Assembly (NCBI RefSeq): GCF_963855985.1
Contig: NC_087106.1
Coordinates: 8,663,001-8,727,000, forward strand
Direction: 5' to 3'
Length of the DNA stretch: 64,000 nucleotides
Source of the DNA: Ostrinia nubilalis
Lineage: Eukaryota; Arthropoda; Insecta; Lepidoptera; Crambidae
Below, piece by piece: positions 12,293 to 25,389 of this stretch (position 1 is its first letter; each line of letters starts with the position of its first letter). Below the pieces are notes generated by a model. That model was not told the DNA's origin. It saw only the letters and a program-made list of their open reading frames with translations, and did no database searches. Both the position numbers and the translations under genes were made by a program.

Positions 12293-13350
12293 ATGCTTTT
12301 TGCTAATTTCACTAATTATACCTAATTGGACCGGACACATCGATTGCTACTCAGAATTCTTAACTAATGCAACAAAAAGAAAGCGAGCATGACCCTACCA
12401 CAATAAGAACTGCATGAAACCATCCGGGCTAAAATTGTAGAGTCGACGCACTCAATCCAACGTGACCTTAAAAAAACACAACCCAAAAACACCTCTAAAA
12501 CCAACCACCCAAAACACACTTTCGAAAGAACGCCCCACGCCGCCCAGTCCTTTCAGAAACAAACTAACATCGCCATTCAACATTAACCAGTCCGTCAACA
12601 GACGTAAAATAATAAAAACAACAAGCCAATCGCAACTCTAAAGGTTTACAGCAAGATTGAATTTCAAATGTCTCGCGAGGAATGCAATAGCAGGAGCGAC
12701 TGAAGTCTGGATAATGCCCTTGGTGAGTTGTTTGAATTTTTCGAATTTCAGCTCATTGACTTTTGTAATACCGCTCAAATTTGTTCGCATTGCGCTTTTG
12801 GTTAGCTCCGAAGAGTTATATCTCTCGCGTTGCACCTCACAGAATTTCATGCTTTATTGTTTGTAAAATAGAGTGTAAATCAGTTTAGTGTTGTGAATGG
12901 ACGTGGTAGGCCGGTGTCATGACATTGCATTCCTGTTGGAGCGAATGACTCCGATGACAACGGCCAGACAAGGGCACTCTCGCATATGCGAGGGCATCGC
13001 CTGCATGCTATTGGTTTGAACTTGGCGCAATGATTGATGGAGTCAGCTACTGTGCGAACACTATCAGAGCTCGAGTGTTTAATAATAAAACTAGTAGCCT
13101 ACATAATAAAGAAATGCGGCTTAAATAGGTTTATTGTTTTGTTATGCACTGGTATAAAAACTTATTGTACGGAGCTTGCGTTTAAAAAATTATGGTGGCA
13201 GTACATTTTGAGGAACGAATTAGACTTAGCAGTCGCGGGTTCGAAATTCGAATTCGGCATAGTATGAGGGTTTAGGTTTAGTTTATGTCATAGATTGTTA
13301 TTTCATACAATTTATGAATTAGATGGTTTGGTTTCAATTTATATAGTCAA
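12293..13350. other. Non-coding stretch, no gene seen
   Basis: A 70-codon minus-strand frame starting with ATG at 12,850 is open but has no recognisable motif, so I do not call it. A CpG-containing patch at about 12,900-13,020 has a small palindrome (ctcgcatatgcgag) and no other signature. Confidence 0.3.
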
Positions 13351-13351
13351 A

Positions 13352-13471
13352 GGCCTCACGTTGCACCATCTTACTTTAACTTTGACAAACGTCAAAAATT
13401 TGTCAAACTCCATACAAAAAGCACCGGTTATTGTTATTGTTACAGTTAAAATAAGGTGGTGCAACTCAGCC
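13352..13471. mobile_element. PIF/Harbinger-like MITE, copy 3
   Basis: Inverted orientation relative to the copy at 2014. The right end reads 'tggtgcaactcagcc' followed by TTA. The left end is slightly degraded (ggcctcacgttgcacca). Length 120 bp matches copy 1. Confidence 0.7.
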
Positions 13472-13785
13472 TTAATGTTATTTGCTAAATTTTTATTTAA
13501 AAATTAGTTGCTATCGATTATAAGTAGGTAGGTACTATGGTGTTAACAGGCTTTCATTTCCTAGGAAACAATTTTTATAGAAGATAAAAAGAATTTCAAA
13601 TAAATAAATCACCAGCTATAAACAACAAGGAATATCCATCAAACTAGACGTTTGAATTTAAAATAACCAACTCAACTCAAATAAGTAAGAATATCCAATC
13701 GGGTCTATTTCAACTTCACCGTATTACAAAACTTCTTCATTTCTCTCCAAATTCTTTGGCATCTTACAACCAGGATCGTATTCAA

Positions 13786-14100
13786 GAACAGGAAGGGCAC
13801 AGATTTTGCAGGAACTAGAGTAGGTGTACTTCATAACGGGATTGACCTCGTGGTCCCGGGCCCCGGCTAATCCTGTCGCCCCCCCATTATGTGGGGGCGT
13901 GTTGGGTCCCGCCGTGTAGGGTGGGACGTCCGCGAAAGGTGCCTTGGTCGTTTCTAGTACCCAACGCTCCGACCACTATGCGGCAGAGGGAACACCCCAG
14001 GTTTTTAATTGGGTTCGAGCCCCACATAACCGTCCCCCGGCGGTAGGTATGGATAGGCCATTTTACTGGGTAAAAAAGCGTAGGTACTTCAAAAGGCAAA
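13786..14100. repeat. GC-rich repeat-like island of unknown family
   Basis: An abruptly GC-rich block with 'gtcccgggccccggc' and a small 'gccccccc...gtgggggc' stem, ending in a tRNA B-box-like 'gggttcgagcccc' near 14,010. The composition shift against AT-rich flanks suggests a mobile fragment such as a LINE 5' region or SINE, but I cannot name it. Confidence 0.35.
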
Positions 14101-14246
14101 ATTAGATATAAATATCATGTACCTATTTTTGATTGAATATCGCACCTTGACAGATATAACTGTTTAAAGTATTTAACCACATGATGGTGTCTTCTGTCTC
14201 TGTACATAGTTAATGGTAGTTAGCCCTTCTTAGCATCCATCAACGG

Positions 14247-14433
14247 TACTATTACCTCCACCTCCCACTGCTGCAACTCCTGTATAGCCAGGATCTACAG
14301 CCTAAAAAAATTTCGTTACGGGTCCAATGACAGTTAACTTTCTCCCGGGACATCTTCACTTGTTGGGTTTTTATTGGCGGTCAAGCTATAGATCCTGGCT
14401 ACACAGGAGTTGCAGCGGTGGGAATAGTCCCGT
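14247..14433. repeat. Imperfect foldback element
   Basis: 'ctgcaactcctgtatagcca' is mirrored about 110 bp later by 'ggctacacaggagttgcag', and the palindrome extends outward into 'cctcccactg' / 'cggtggga'. It is a short MITE-like foldback; no clear target duplication was found. Confidence 0.5.
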
Positions 14434-14945
14434 TTTAAATAGGCCCTAATTATTTATAAATTAATCTATCAAGGGCCCCATAACTCCCTGAATCCGTCCC
14501 TGTTCACTGCAAGCCCAGGCTCCCTGATGGCTCATTGAGGATTCACTTGCAGATGGAGAGGAGCCAACTCTAACGGAATTTTATATGTAAGTGGCCACTT
14601 TAAATGAACCGTCTAGGTGTTATCGTTAATGCAATATGGATGCTTGTGTGAGTGATGAGGGTTCATTTTTAATGAGTATATGATGTCATGGTTAGTAGGA
14701 AAGCATTTGGTTGTATCAAGGCCGGATTTAAGAGTGTGTGTATTTAATTTATTTCGAGGAATAGTGTAGTTTGTTTTGTCAATACCTACCTATTTAAGAA
14801 ACTTCACCTTGACCAGTTATCCCCGCAGAAAATAACTCTGTACTTTTAATTTTATGCTGCTAAAAGTATTGAAAGTCTTTGTTTTTAAGTTAATGCACCT
14901 ATATACTATGTAGTTTTCAAACGGACCAAAATAAAAAATACTTAT
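14434..14945. other. Non-coding, nothing recognised
   Basis: AT-rich sequence between the foldback at 14.3 kb and the tandem duplication at 14.9 kb. No gene signature seen. Confidence 0.35.
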
Positions 14946-14946
14946 A

Positions 14947-15543
14947 GTTTAGAAGTAAACATTCTCGTACGAATGTTTTAGGTATTTTACGATTTTACAT
15001 ATCGTGAATTTCTTAATAAATGAGAATAATGTTTCAAAATTTATTGTAGATGCTTTTCTATCATGTGTAGATTCTACAGTGAAGTTGATAGTATTAATAC
15101 ATACAATACAAGTAAATCTTTGTCATCCAGCTGCAGTCGATTGTTGCCTTCAAACAATATTTGACAATCAGCAATCTAGCGCTTCACTTAGCGTAGGTTA
15201 ATTAAGATAGCATAGAACAGGCGACCATCATGTACTGTCAAACTAAACTTACAATTTAGAAGTAAACATCCTCGTACGTCAGTTGAATTTTTATATTATC
15301 GTGAATTACCTAATAAATGAGAATAATGTTTCAAAATTGATTGTAGATGCTTTTCTATGATGTGTAGCTTCTACAGTGAAGTTGATCGTATTAATAAATT
15401 TACCACAATACAAGTAAATCTTTGTCATCCAGCTGCAGTCGATTGTTGCCTTCAAACAATATTTGACAATCAGCAATCTAGCGCTTCACTTAGCGTAGGT
15501 TAATTAAGATAGCATAGAACAGGCGACCATCATGTACTGTCAA
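14947..15543 (+). repeat. Direct tandem duplication of ~300 bp
   Basis: Two head-to-tail copies (14,947-15,242 and 15,255-15,543) start 'tttagaagtaaacat' and end 'gcgaccatcatgtactgtcaa'. Their last ~170 bp are almost identical, whereas the first ~120 bp carry substitutions and small indels. The uneven divergence suggests that the right half was homogenised after duplication. Confidence 0.8.
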
Positions 15544-15834
15544 CAGAACATCAGCCTATACATTTTCGTTGCAAATCCAACCCTATTACGACTACATAAG
15601 ATACTCTGGGTTTAGCTTGACGTGATGTCTGTATATGCAGACAATGCCTATCAAAGGTGATTGTTCTCCAAGCCTCCAGTATCTATGTTGACCTATAGCA
15701 CACACCTAGAGATTTGTCACTGACTTAGGTACCTACATACGAGTACTATCACAGAATTACTGGCTGCTATGCAAAATACAGTTTAGGTTCATCTTCATTC
15801 TTACAGGTGACAATGCTACTAATACTTATCTTGG

Positions 15835-15940
15835 TTCTTTTAATCCACAACGAGAAAGCTCTTGGCCTGCATCTTACTTAATGGAAAGTAATGATCAGGC
15901 CGAGGGTGGAAGCTTCACCCAGAATCCTCAACCACAGAAG
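15835..15940. repeat. Short dispersed repeat (also nested at 33.74 kb)
   Basis: A ~105-bp sequence 'atccacaacgagaaagctct...gatcaggccgagggtgg...cctcaaccacag' recurs at about 33,741-33,850 inside a MITE. It looks like a short interspersed element; the family was not recognised. Confidence 0.6.
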
Positions 15941-17600
15941 AACTGGTTATATTACTTACCTACCCATTGGGTTTTTGACGCAGACCGTCCCATTCGCATT
16001 TCGTCACGAATTAAAAAATGGTCTCATTCGCATTCGGTCCTATTCGCAGTTTTTCCCATTCACAAAATATTCACACTCTGATAAAGTTAAAGCCACTAAA
16101 GTATTTGAAACAAATTAGGTTGAAAAAGTGTGACATTTTTGCGTCACGAAAAAAGCTTTGTTTGTTATTCTTGTCATTTGTATACCTAACCATAGATATA
16201 GAAGACTGCTAATATTTCAGCCTCCGGGCCCCTAATTGCAGTTTGTAGCAAAGACAATAGCCCCTCAGCGCGTCCACGGTTTGCATATTAATGGCTGAAT
16301 CTAAGATCCGCTGTGGACGCTCGTCCAGCCCATTGTGCGGACATCGGCGGGGCACTCGCGTTATTGTGGTAGTATTCGACCCTATGGAAAAGACAGACAA
16401 CTTTTCAGAAAAAAATATAATAACAAGTTTTACTACGAAGGAAATAGTGAGAAACACTCAGCTGTTCTATTTATTATGCTTGGACTGGATGTTTTGTCTA
16501 GAATATCTGATTTTTATGTAAATGTAAGCGGGACAAAGTAAAATTATAGTGGAGGCAGCACAAATCCATGAAAATAGTATTATACATTTTAAATCACAGT
16601 TTAACTGTGTAACTATTTTTTTTCTATTTGTACATAATAATGTCATTTTTAGATATTTGTCTGATATAGAAAGTATCCAGCTTTTTATAACAGATAAATA
16701 TATTATTTTTAAATATTGTGTTGTGGGTTAGCTTTAGCATTCAATAAACAGTGTCGCGTACATAAAAATAGCTAACTGCAATTTCAAGTTAAACACCGCG
16801 TGTTGTGCTCTAATTGTACCTATAATTATTGTAGTCGTACCATTCAATAATTTACGGCCCGCGTTTAATTCACAATGGGTTAAATCCGTCGTCGTTACCG
16901 GGACTGTTCCCACCTCAACGTCCATTGGGTTCGATACCGACTGCAATTAGACGACGACTAGATTGCGGGCTTTTGCATTACCATTGCGGCTTGTAGCGCC
17001 CGCACGGAAAATGTCCTCTAGCGCTTTATTTAGTGTCGAATACAGTGTGTTTACCGGGAGTGCAGAATAAATAATAGCCGAGGGACCGGGAAATTCAAAT
17101 TCGATTCCAAGATTTAAATAAACACGCAGGTAATTGTAAGGTAAACGGAAATTGAGAAAAAGATTCGCATTGATTTCAAATTAAGTAAAATGTCATTTTA
17201 TTGTTTTATTGGTTTATAGATAATCAAAAAGCTGGCACAACTCAATGTTAAGTGTTTATTTCTCTCAAAAATACGCAAATCCTTAAAATACATTAACAAA
17301 TAACGTACGTCACTGATCGGTAAGATAAATCAAATAAACGAGACTTCGCTCTTAATTCGCTCAATACAAAAGCCCAAATTCGCGGGTAGGCTTAATAATT
17401 TGTCCACATTCAAATTTGGAACGCGGTTGAGCGCGCGGGCGCCATCTTGGCCGGCCATATTGCCCACCCGCTACGGAAGGAAGTCGGAGGAACTCGCGCG
17501 TATTCGGGCCTCTTCTGGAATCATTGTATCGAGTGACTGTATCTGTGATTTATACATGTGATTAGATGTCACATTTATGTAATTTTTTATTAGGTAAAAT
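15941..17600. other. Non-coding stretch with CpG-rich patches
   Basis: No gene supported. Two CpG-rich patches stand out. At 16,260-16,380 'gcgtccacgg' and 'ccgctgtggacgc' form a loose palindrome. At 17,420-17,520 there is a 'gcgccatcttggcc' core like a YY1/Pho-type site. Both could be regulatory, but nothing ties them to a gene. Confidence 0.3.
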
Positions 17601-17748
17601 CTATATCTATAAAAGCGAAAGGTCACTGATTTATTGACTAACTGACTCACTCACTCATCACGAAATCTCAGAAACTAGAAGTGCTAGGAGTCTCAAATTT
17701 TGCATGGGGGTTCCTTTTAGAACGTAGGTGCTCACTAAGACGGGATTT
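17601..17748 (+). repeat. Dispersed repeat, inverted partner at 20.9 kb
   Basis: 'aaaagcgaaaggtcactgat' through 'atgggggttccttttagaac' is a common lepidopteran interspersed sequence. The reverse complement with ~85-90% agreement by eye lies at 20,914-21,065, so the pair could fold a 3.3-kb loop. Confidence 0.6.
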
Positions 17749-18456
17749 TGCAAAACAGGCTAGTACTGTTTATTTATAACACTCGTTACATATACTAGTC
17801 GTGAAAATAATGATAAAAACGTAAATTATTTCAACTACACTACCTATCAGAGAATACATTTATTATTTAAAATAATTATATTTTGCTCTTGTTTCTTTTG
17901 ATCAAGTCTCAATTTATACTAATTACGTATTATAAATTATAGGTGACATTTAAAGGACGTTCAAGTCAATATAATTGCTTTAGATTGTTGTTAATGATGT
18001 TTTAAGAAACATTTTAATTCGGTTGAGTGACCTGTAGAGGTTACGCCTACATAGGTCGTTACACCAAGAGTAATGTTAGCGTAATAGAAGTTTATATAAG
18101 AAGGTTTGCTGCCAAAAAACAAATACTTAACTAAGGTTATAACAAGTGCACAATGTAAAGTACGAGTGAGATACAAAGAAAGGCAAAGCGCGTAAACTTT
18201 GCAAGTTAACATTTTAGTGTCTAAAATATCTCAAACAGAATAAAATAGAATAAAAGTATAGCCTTTGTAACTTTTCTTTAAAAAACAATTACTAAACAGA
18301 ATAAAGAAAAACATGACGAAGTGACAGAATGTGAATGTGTGTAAATACCAAGTTAACACGGGAAACCTATCTCAACGAATACTTTTGATTTTTGTTTTTA
18401 ATTGGACACGAGTTTTTAATTGGACTTTGGTAACTACTGTCAACTTCTCTCTTATA

Positions 18457-18892
18457 GTGGATTATCTCGTATGGCATCACAAGCTATGGACGTACATATA
18501 AAACATACCTAGACAAAATATACTCCATACAACTCAGATTTCTAAAGTTAATAGTTCCTAAAAACATTAAACGCCAATTTGCAGATAATTATCACGAACT
18601 CTTTAAACACTGTAGAATAATACCAGTACACCAAAAAGTATACTATAGCTTGCTAACAGAACAATATCATCGAGAAGAACTACGCGTGCCAATAAAACAT
18701 AATAAACTAACCAGAAAAGTAAAAGATAAAAAGGTCTCAACTATATCTGCTAAAAATACCTACGGTGCAAGAACCACTCAGTACATCGTTCCGAGACTGG
18801 TTAATCTCCTGCCAACTGAAATAAAAGAAAAAATAAACACTAAAAATATAAAAATTATACTTAGGAAGTTCTTTTATAATAATAATTTATAA
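18457..18892 (+). pseudogene. Non-LTR retrotransposon C-terminal fragment
   Basis: An open frame from about 18,457 to a TAA at 18,890 encodes the end of a LINE reverse-transcriptase ORF: ISYGITSYGRTYKTYLDKIY, then LRFLKLIVPKNIKRQ, and a final region with NTYGARTTQYIVPRLVNLLP. The YG...Q..LK..V pattern is the post-thumb region of Jockey/CR1-group LINEs. The catalytic core is absent, so the copy is 5'-truncated. There are no in-frame stops, so it is fairly young. Clade assignment is tentative. Confidence 0.7.
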
Positions 18893-20235
18893 TCAACATA
18901 CCGTCGTGTTGCTAAATACCCATTAATCTACCTAATCTATAAATATTAATTGAATTACAAATAACATAACACAATGATAAAACTTACCCTTAACTACCTT
19001 AATATAAATTACTAAAACTATAACAAAACTTTCCTCTGACCAAACTATGCACTTATTACACATCTTACACAGAGTCATACTAGTTTACTAACTAAAATAA
19101 AATAAAAATAAAATATATTTCTTTGGAACAAGTATAACTTGTATTACATAAACATGAAGACACCCTGTAGGTACGTTGCAAAAAAATAACTAGCGGAACG
19201 CTCGACCCGAGTCGACGTAGTATCGCGTCGTGCGACTCACCTCCAGCTGGCAAATTTATTGATACCTACCGCCTTCCTATAATATTAATTTTTATACCTA
19301 CTTATAAGCTATTGCGATGAATGTGCAATGTCACAACAAACATTTTTATGTTTAGTGATATAAGAAATGTTAGATTATAAGCCTAACCTTGTAATTAAAT
19401 TAAATAAATAAAAAAAAAAAAAAAAAAAATTACAAAACAGTGTAGTTACAAAATACAAGAAACGTCACAATCACACGTCAATAGATTTAGTGTGCCTACA
19501 CTAGGCATTCTTACTTGTAGACTAATACATACCTATTATTTAACTGAATTTGTGCGTCTCACATCTCCAATAGAAAAGACCCTACTAAAACTTGCTACAT
19601 TATGCCACTATTGACAAAGTTGAATGATTCAGTTTTTGTAGCTAATAATTTGTGCTAACTGTACGAATATTCATTGTTAGCGGTCATTAACTCGGTGTCA
19701 TTCATTTAACTTAACAATACCTATTTCAAGATAGTGTATGTGACAGTTCACGAATAGTTTTTTAACGTTACGCAATATTTTATCTTTGAATGGAGTTTGT
19801 TTATTGTTAGGTTCAAATTGAAGTTAAACATTTTGTCTTGATTTAAAGAATCAGTTGCGATTAATTAAAGTGGAATGTACCTATATTTAATGTAAACTGT
19901 TTGTTTAAGTAGGCAATAGGCATAGGCTACATTCCCAGTAAATATTTTATTTACCTAATACAAATAACCCAATACAGAAAACCAAAAGTGGGCCAAGTCG
20001 CCGAAAAACTCTGTCTTAGCGCCTTTAGTACGGCGATGTTGTTTTATAATACAGGCCTTTAGAGATTCAACAGAATTCTCGTTAATAGATACGGTTAATA
20101 TTTACCAAGACTTGTGATAAGTTAACAAATCAAAACACAGTACGTCAAACTACTGTTAATATAAACATAGAGTTCAAACGTCTGTGAGTCACACTGATCT
20201 ATAAGTGAATGAATGATTAGCACAGAAGGTACTAA
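18893..20235. other. Non-coding stretch with a poly(A) run
   Basis: AT-rich DNA. A pure A run at 19,410-19,429 could be a retroposon tail, but it is ~500 bp past the LINE stop codon and the two may be unrelated. No gene seen. Confidence 0.35.
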
Positions 20236-20237
20236 TT

Positions 20238-20575
20238 GCTTAAGGGCAACTGCAGACATGCAGGTTTTGCGAATGTATCGATGCATTGCGATTTAGCGAC
20301 TTCATGCGATCAGACGTGGTATCGGAATCGCGCGTTTTAGCGACTCTATCGATGCAGCATCACTATTTCGCGACTGCATGCGTTCAGACGCGGCATCGGA
20401 ATTGCGCGTTTAAGCAACTGCTGCCGCAATGTCGAGCTTCCGAAAAGTGATTGGCGTTTTTATGAACGCGGTGCACATGTGCACTGCATTCAGCTTCTAA
20501 AAAGCGGCTAAATCGCCGATCGCCGATGTTAAAAGTCGCATGTGTGCTGTGAACTGCTGTGGCCTTAGCAATAAG
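20238..20575. repeat. CpG-rich MITE-like block with internal direct repeat
   Basis: An island in AT-rich DNA with an internal direct repeat of ~60 bp: 'gcgacttcatgcgatcagac' (about 20,298) and 'gcgactgcatgcgttcagac' (about 20,370), each followed by 'atcggaatygcgcgttt'. The block ends in loosely inverted termini (taagggcaactgcag / ctgctgtggcctta). This resembles a hAT-type MITE, but the target duplication is not clear. Confidence 0.45.
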
Positions 20576-20913
20576 CTAGTGTGTTGAAGTATTAGCTATG
20601 CACTTAGCTGTGTGTTAGGTCCTATCTCAACGAGATACGGTTACGTTTTGAATGTCCACAGTGCCTGAAATATTTGCTTGTTTGACATTGTACTTGAATT
20701 TATATAGCTTCAATGCTCGTGTGACTTAGTAGCTGTTTTGAAGGTACTGGGATAGTCTAAATTCTATGACTAGGGAATGCCTGACCTGGATTTAACGAAT
20801 CTATCTTATGTCTTTATCCAATTCGTCTAGTCTATGACTTTAGAAGTGGGAATGGATATTGTGATGATCCCACTTATAAATGGAAACACATACATTACCT
20901 TAGGGGTGGAGTT
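20576..20913. other. Non-coding, nothing recognised
   Basis: AT-rich DNA between two repeats; no gene signature seen. Confidence 0.3.
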
Positions 20914-21065
20914 TCGTAAAGTCCGTTCTTAGTGGGCACCTATATTCTAAAGGAACCCCCATGTAATTTGAGACTCCTAGCACTTGTAGTTTCTGAGATT
21001 TCGTGATGAGTGAGTGAGTTAGTCAGTCAATCAGTGACCTTTCGCTTTTTATAAATATTATAGAG
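20914..21065 (-). repeat. Dispersed repeat, inverted partner of 17.6 kb
   Basis: Reverse complement of the repeat at 17,601-17,748, including 'gaacccccatg' and 'gtcactgatt' in antisense and a 'gagtgagtgag' simple run. Confidence 0.6.
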
Positions 21066-22369
21066 AAGATAACACCACCGGTCAACAAAAAAATATTTTT
21101 TTATTGCGCATGGATTTTACTTATTATATTCTGATTATATAAGCAAATTTATATAAAAAAGTGCGATTACAAATCGAAAATATTTGCTTTTTAAGAAGTT
21201 ATAGCGATTTGAATTTTCCATCTTCTTAGTAGAATGTCTCTAAAGATGCACGTCACATTCTCATTGGGATATATTTATAGATAAAATTATGGGGGCTTAT
21301 TCGCAAGAACAAGGGGCACGCTTTCATCAAAATATAGTGGGATTTGACAGACGACGTTACCAAGGCCAGTAGGTATACTGAAAGCATGATAGGGTTAGAT
21401 TTTTATGAGAAAAATCTTCTATGGAACATGACAGGAAATTAGAACTTTTCATTTTTAATAAATATTTGGATTCTATTTTAAATTTTCTCTTGTGAGAATG
21501 AATCTTAAATGGATGTTTGGTATTTTTTAATAATTAGAAAGAATGAAAGAAATAAAGAAATAAAAATATTTGGCAACAAATTAAATCATCTCTATGTTCA
21601 TGTTTCATACATTCATTGATATGAATTTTTCTATTTTTTACTCATACAAGCAAATTCAGAACAATTTTTTGTTGTTATTCTTGTTTCTAGGTTATAAAGC
21701 AATAAAAATAAGCTATGCATAACCCATGCGCAAAAATACTGTAGACAGTTGTAATAAGACACCGAAATAGATGAATTTGTTAAACCATAGCGGTATTTTT
21801 ATATCGACAAATGAAAATTAGAAAAGTGATCTGATAATATCAATGACAAATGATAGCCCACTCCAATTTTTATATCGTTAATTTAAATGACAAATATAGT
21901 TTAGTACCTATTCTAGAAACCAGGCTCTATTTTCTAGGCTTCATTAGCTTATTTTGGGGCTAGACAATTATAAATAGTTAGAGGAATTTGTTTATTCAGT
22001 TATAAATAACTTGTATAAACGCCTGAATGGTTTCAAGCTCAAGAATAAGATAACGATCCTTATCATACTGTAATAGGATTTGGTTAGTTCTATTTCGAAT
22101 CTTTGAGGAAAACCTTAAGGCCTTAAGGCCTAGAGTCCCTAGGGAACCCTGTTGCCGTGATAAAATTATACGTCCTTGGAAACAGTGTTGATTTTTTATC
22201 TTAAAAGTTTTTTAGAACTAGGCCGGTAGGTATTGCCAGAGTTTGCAAAATCTTAAGAGTATCACAATGTTGTTTAAAAATCTAAAAATTCGGGTTTTGG
22301 TGAGAACATGGAATTATTGATATGCCTTCTATTGCACCGATCAATTTAAATCACATTAGTAAGACACAA
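21066..22369. other. Non-coding stretch, no gene seen
   Basis: AT-rich DNA without credible ORFs or recognised repeats. Confidence 0.35.
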
Positions 22370-22371
22370 TA

Positions 22372-23462
22372 GTCCAGTCATTTAAGCTTAAATTAGGTAA
22401 GAATCTCGGAATTCGAGATACCCAGCTGTAAGTCTGTAAATACTTGTATATTGACACCCTAAAAGTTGTCTCAAAACCTACATATGGTAGGGTGTAAGCA
22501 ACTATTAAATTTTAAGGTCAAAGATCACAAAAATCGGTTTTTTGCGCTTTTTTTTGGAAATATCTCATTTCCTATGGGTTTTTTGCTATTTGTATTTATT
22601 ATCAATATTGTAGAATACTAAATTCTCTACAAATTTTGTTCAAAAAAAATTTTTATACGGTGAACCGTTTTCGAGATAGAGGGCGGCCGCTAGTACTTAT
22701 AATAAATCTGTAGAGGTCAATTCTATACATGAAATATATTTTCAAAATAACTATCAGGGGGTGATTAGTGATCGATACTGATGCCAAAAATGCAATCAGT
22801 AAAATTTTTGTCTGTCTGTCTGTCCGTCTGTATGTTCCTTATAGAAACAAAAACTACTCGACGGATTTTAACGAAACTTGGTACAATTATTCTTCATACA
22901 CCTGGGCAGGTTATAGTATACTTAGGAATTCCCACGGGAACAGCAATTAGCGGGAAAATCCTTTTGTATGAAAAATCTAAACGCTTAACAGAAGTTAGAC
23001 GCTTGAAATTTGGCATGTAGGTACCTTAGTAAACTTAAAGCTTATTTACAACAAGGAATTCCCGAAATTCCCACGGGAATTAGCGGGAAAATCCTTTTGT
23101 ATGAAAAATCTAAACCGCTTAAGTTGACCTGAAGTGATGCAGTGACCGCGCGCTCTCCGCCCTCTATCTCGAAAACGGTTCACCGTATAAAAAAAAATTT
23201 TTAACAAAATTTGTAGAGAATTTAGTATTCTACAATATTGATAATAAATACAAATAGCAAAAAACCCATAGGAAATGAGATATTTGTAAAAAAAAGTGCA
23301 ACAAAACGATTTTTGTGACCGTTGACCTTGAAATTTAATAGTTGCTTACACCCTACCATATGTAGGTTTTGAGACAACTTTTAGGGTGTCAATATACACG
23401 TATTTACAGACTTACAGCTGGGTATCTCGAATTCCGAGGTGAACTTACTATAATGACTGGAC
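22372..23462. mobile_element. 1.1-kb foldback DNA transposon, TA target
   Basis: Arms of ~320 bp (about 22,372-22,690 and 23,145-23,462) are inverted copies, beginning GTCCAGTCATT and ending aatgactggac, with TA outside both ends. The central ~450 bp contains 'tgtctgtctgtctgtccgtctg' and an internal direct repeat of 'attagcgggaaaatcctttt' (near 22,945 and 23,082). There is no transposase. It is a non-autonomous Tc1/mariner-like foldback by its TA target. Confidence 0.75.
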
Positions 23463-25389
23463 TACAAATGGTGATTGCTTTTTCCACCGACCATCTATTA
23501 ATTTCTAAATTTTCCTTCTACTTTAGACTCTTCCGATTAAACCGAGATTAAAGCACATTGTACGAGTACGTGACACACTAAATCCAGAGGATTTTAGACG
23601 CTAACACCGAGATCCGAAGCCATCTGCAAACATGAAAGGATTCGTATTTAATCAATTAAGAATATCCTGGTGGAACGGCGTCCGCACTCTAAACCTAAAA
23701 CGATTGGCATGAGTATCATGGGGTGGGTGCGTGGTGCAAGGTGTGAGCGGGAGAGAAAAACAAAAAACGACTTCTATCTTTCACAAAAAACAAATGACTA
23801 CCACAAGGCGACCTCGTTTCTATTTCATCTGTTGCTAGGTGTGAGCGAGAGAAATTAACAAAAAACAAATGACTGACTCAAAAGGTGACATGACTGTGGT
23901 GGGTGATTTCTCGCGATAAAACAAAAGACAGACGCTGTTCTTTTTCATGACTGTTGAAAAATAAAACTGGTTAAACAAGCGAAAGATCTTAAAAGTTTTG
24001 TTGTAATTAAATAATACAAATTGAGTCTTCAATAAAGATACGTTTCCAAGTCGAAAAACAGTGAAATCTTACCGAAAATAGTAGCTACTACTATTGAAAC
24101 CATGTTGAACAACGTTTAGTGAGTAAACTTCACAAAAATATTGTCGGATTTGCATTAGTGGTCTGATTAACGTCTCTTATTTTAACTAGGGAAAACGTGA
24201 TTACATTAAAAACGAGTTTTAACTGTCACACAGATAAATTTGTGATTCAAAAACAAGCTCCCTAAACTTAAAAATAAAGTTCAAAATAGACAAACACATC
24301 CCCGCTTTAGTTCTTACCTCACCCCACACACTCAACGCAAGAGAGAAGCTCTTGGACCTACAAGATTGCTTTTCGAGAGCCATTACGGCGTGTTCACCAA
24401 AATGTAGGGTTTTATTAACCTTTTCTTTATTTTTACGTTTATTGCCTTGTAGCCTTCTTGAGGAATCGTTTCGGGGTAATATGAGTCTCGATGCCACGCT
24501 GTCGTTTGTTCCTTGGAATTGGTTCGCAGTTATGTGGAAAAATTGCAAATCGTTCATAGGGTTTTGTCTAAATCACTTTTTTCTAAATTTTCATAAATTA
24601 CTAGGGGCGTCTGTCATTTATTTATTTAATTAATAACAATCATATCTTGGCATTATTACCTACATAGCCAAATGGTAGTTAATATGAAGTCTAGAAAAAC
24701 AAATTAGAATTCGTTTGTATTAACATTGTAAGCATTCTCTAAGAAAAGATGGAAAATTTTAACTTAAGGGGTGTAGATGGAGGGGAAATAAAAGCTTTTT
24801 TTCTTTGAAAACAGACACATGAAAATTTTGCTACGTATGTTCAGTAGCAAATACAATAAGTTAATTTTCTTCATCTATAGTAGAGTTTCATGATAAAATT
24901 CAGTTTTCCTACTAAAACTAAAATTACTTCCACTAAAATTAATTTAGCCTATACAAATATTTGAACCATAATTGAATTTGGAAATCATGGAAAATTGTTT
25001 TAATTTCTCGAAACATACAAACGGGTCCCTTGATCTTTGCTATGTACCGAAAGATAACGTTATTATTAATGTATCCATGTTTGTTTCCGACGCGTCTGAT
25101 AATGGTTCTGGGAAATAAATATGTAATATGAGTATTTGTTTGTTTTCGTAAAGGATAAAAAAAAACGATCAGCATATTATAGCACCTTACCTCTAAACCT
25201 GTCACTATAACAAAAATGTTAATAGCACATATTTTTGTGTTTTGGTAGTTGGAGGTAAGTTAATACATAGATAGTACCTCTATGGTTAAGGATTCCGGGT
25301 GAAGATTCCACCTTCGTTCGTATCGTTACATTCATCAATTAAGTGTGATGTAGGCCTAGAGCTTCTTCGTGGATAATAATGATTTTGAA
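23463..25389. other. Non-coding stretch, no gene seen
   Basis: No gene supported. There is a loose direct repeat near 23,740 and 23,840 (gcaaggtgtgagcg / ctaggtgtgagcg, each followed by 'gagaaa' and then 'acaaaaaac'). Confidence 0.3.

Noticed and set aside
12638..12850. 70-codon ATG-started minus-strand ORF
   Set aside because: Composition is protein-like, but there is no recognisable family, no splice or promoter support, and it overlaps an equally long plus-strand frame.
24219..24633. Overlapping 93- and 112-codon frames on both strands
   Set aside because: They overlap each other, lack known motifs and have no splice context; likely chance.
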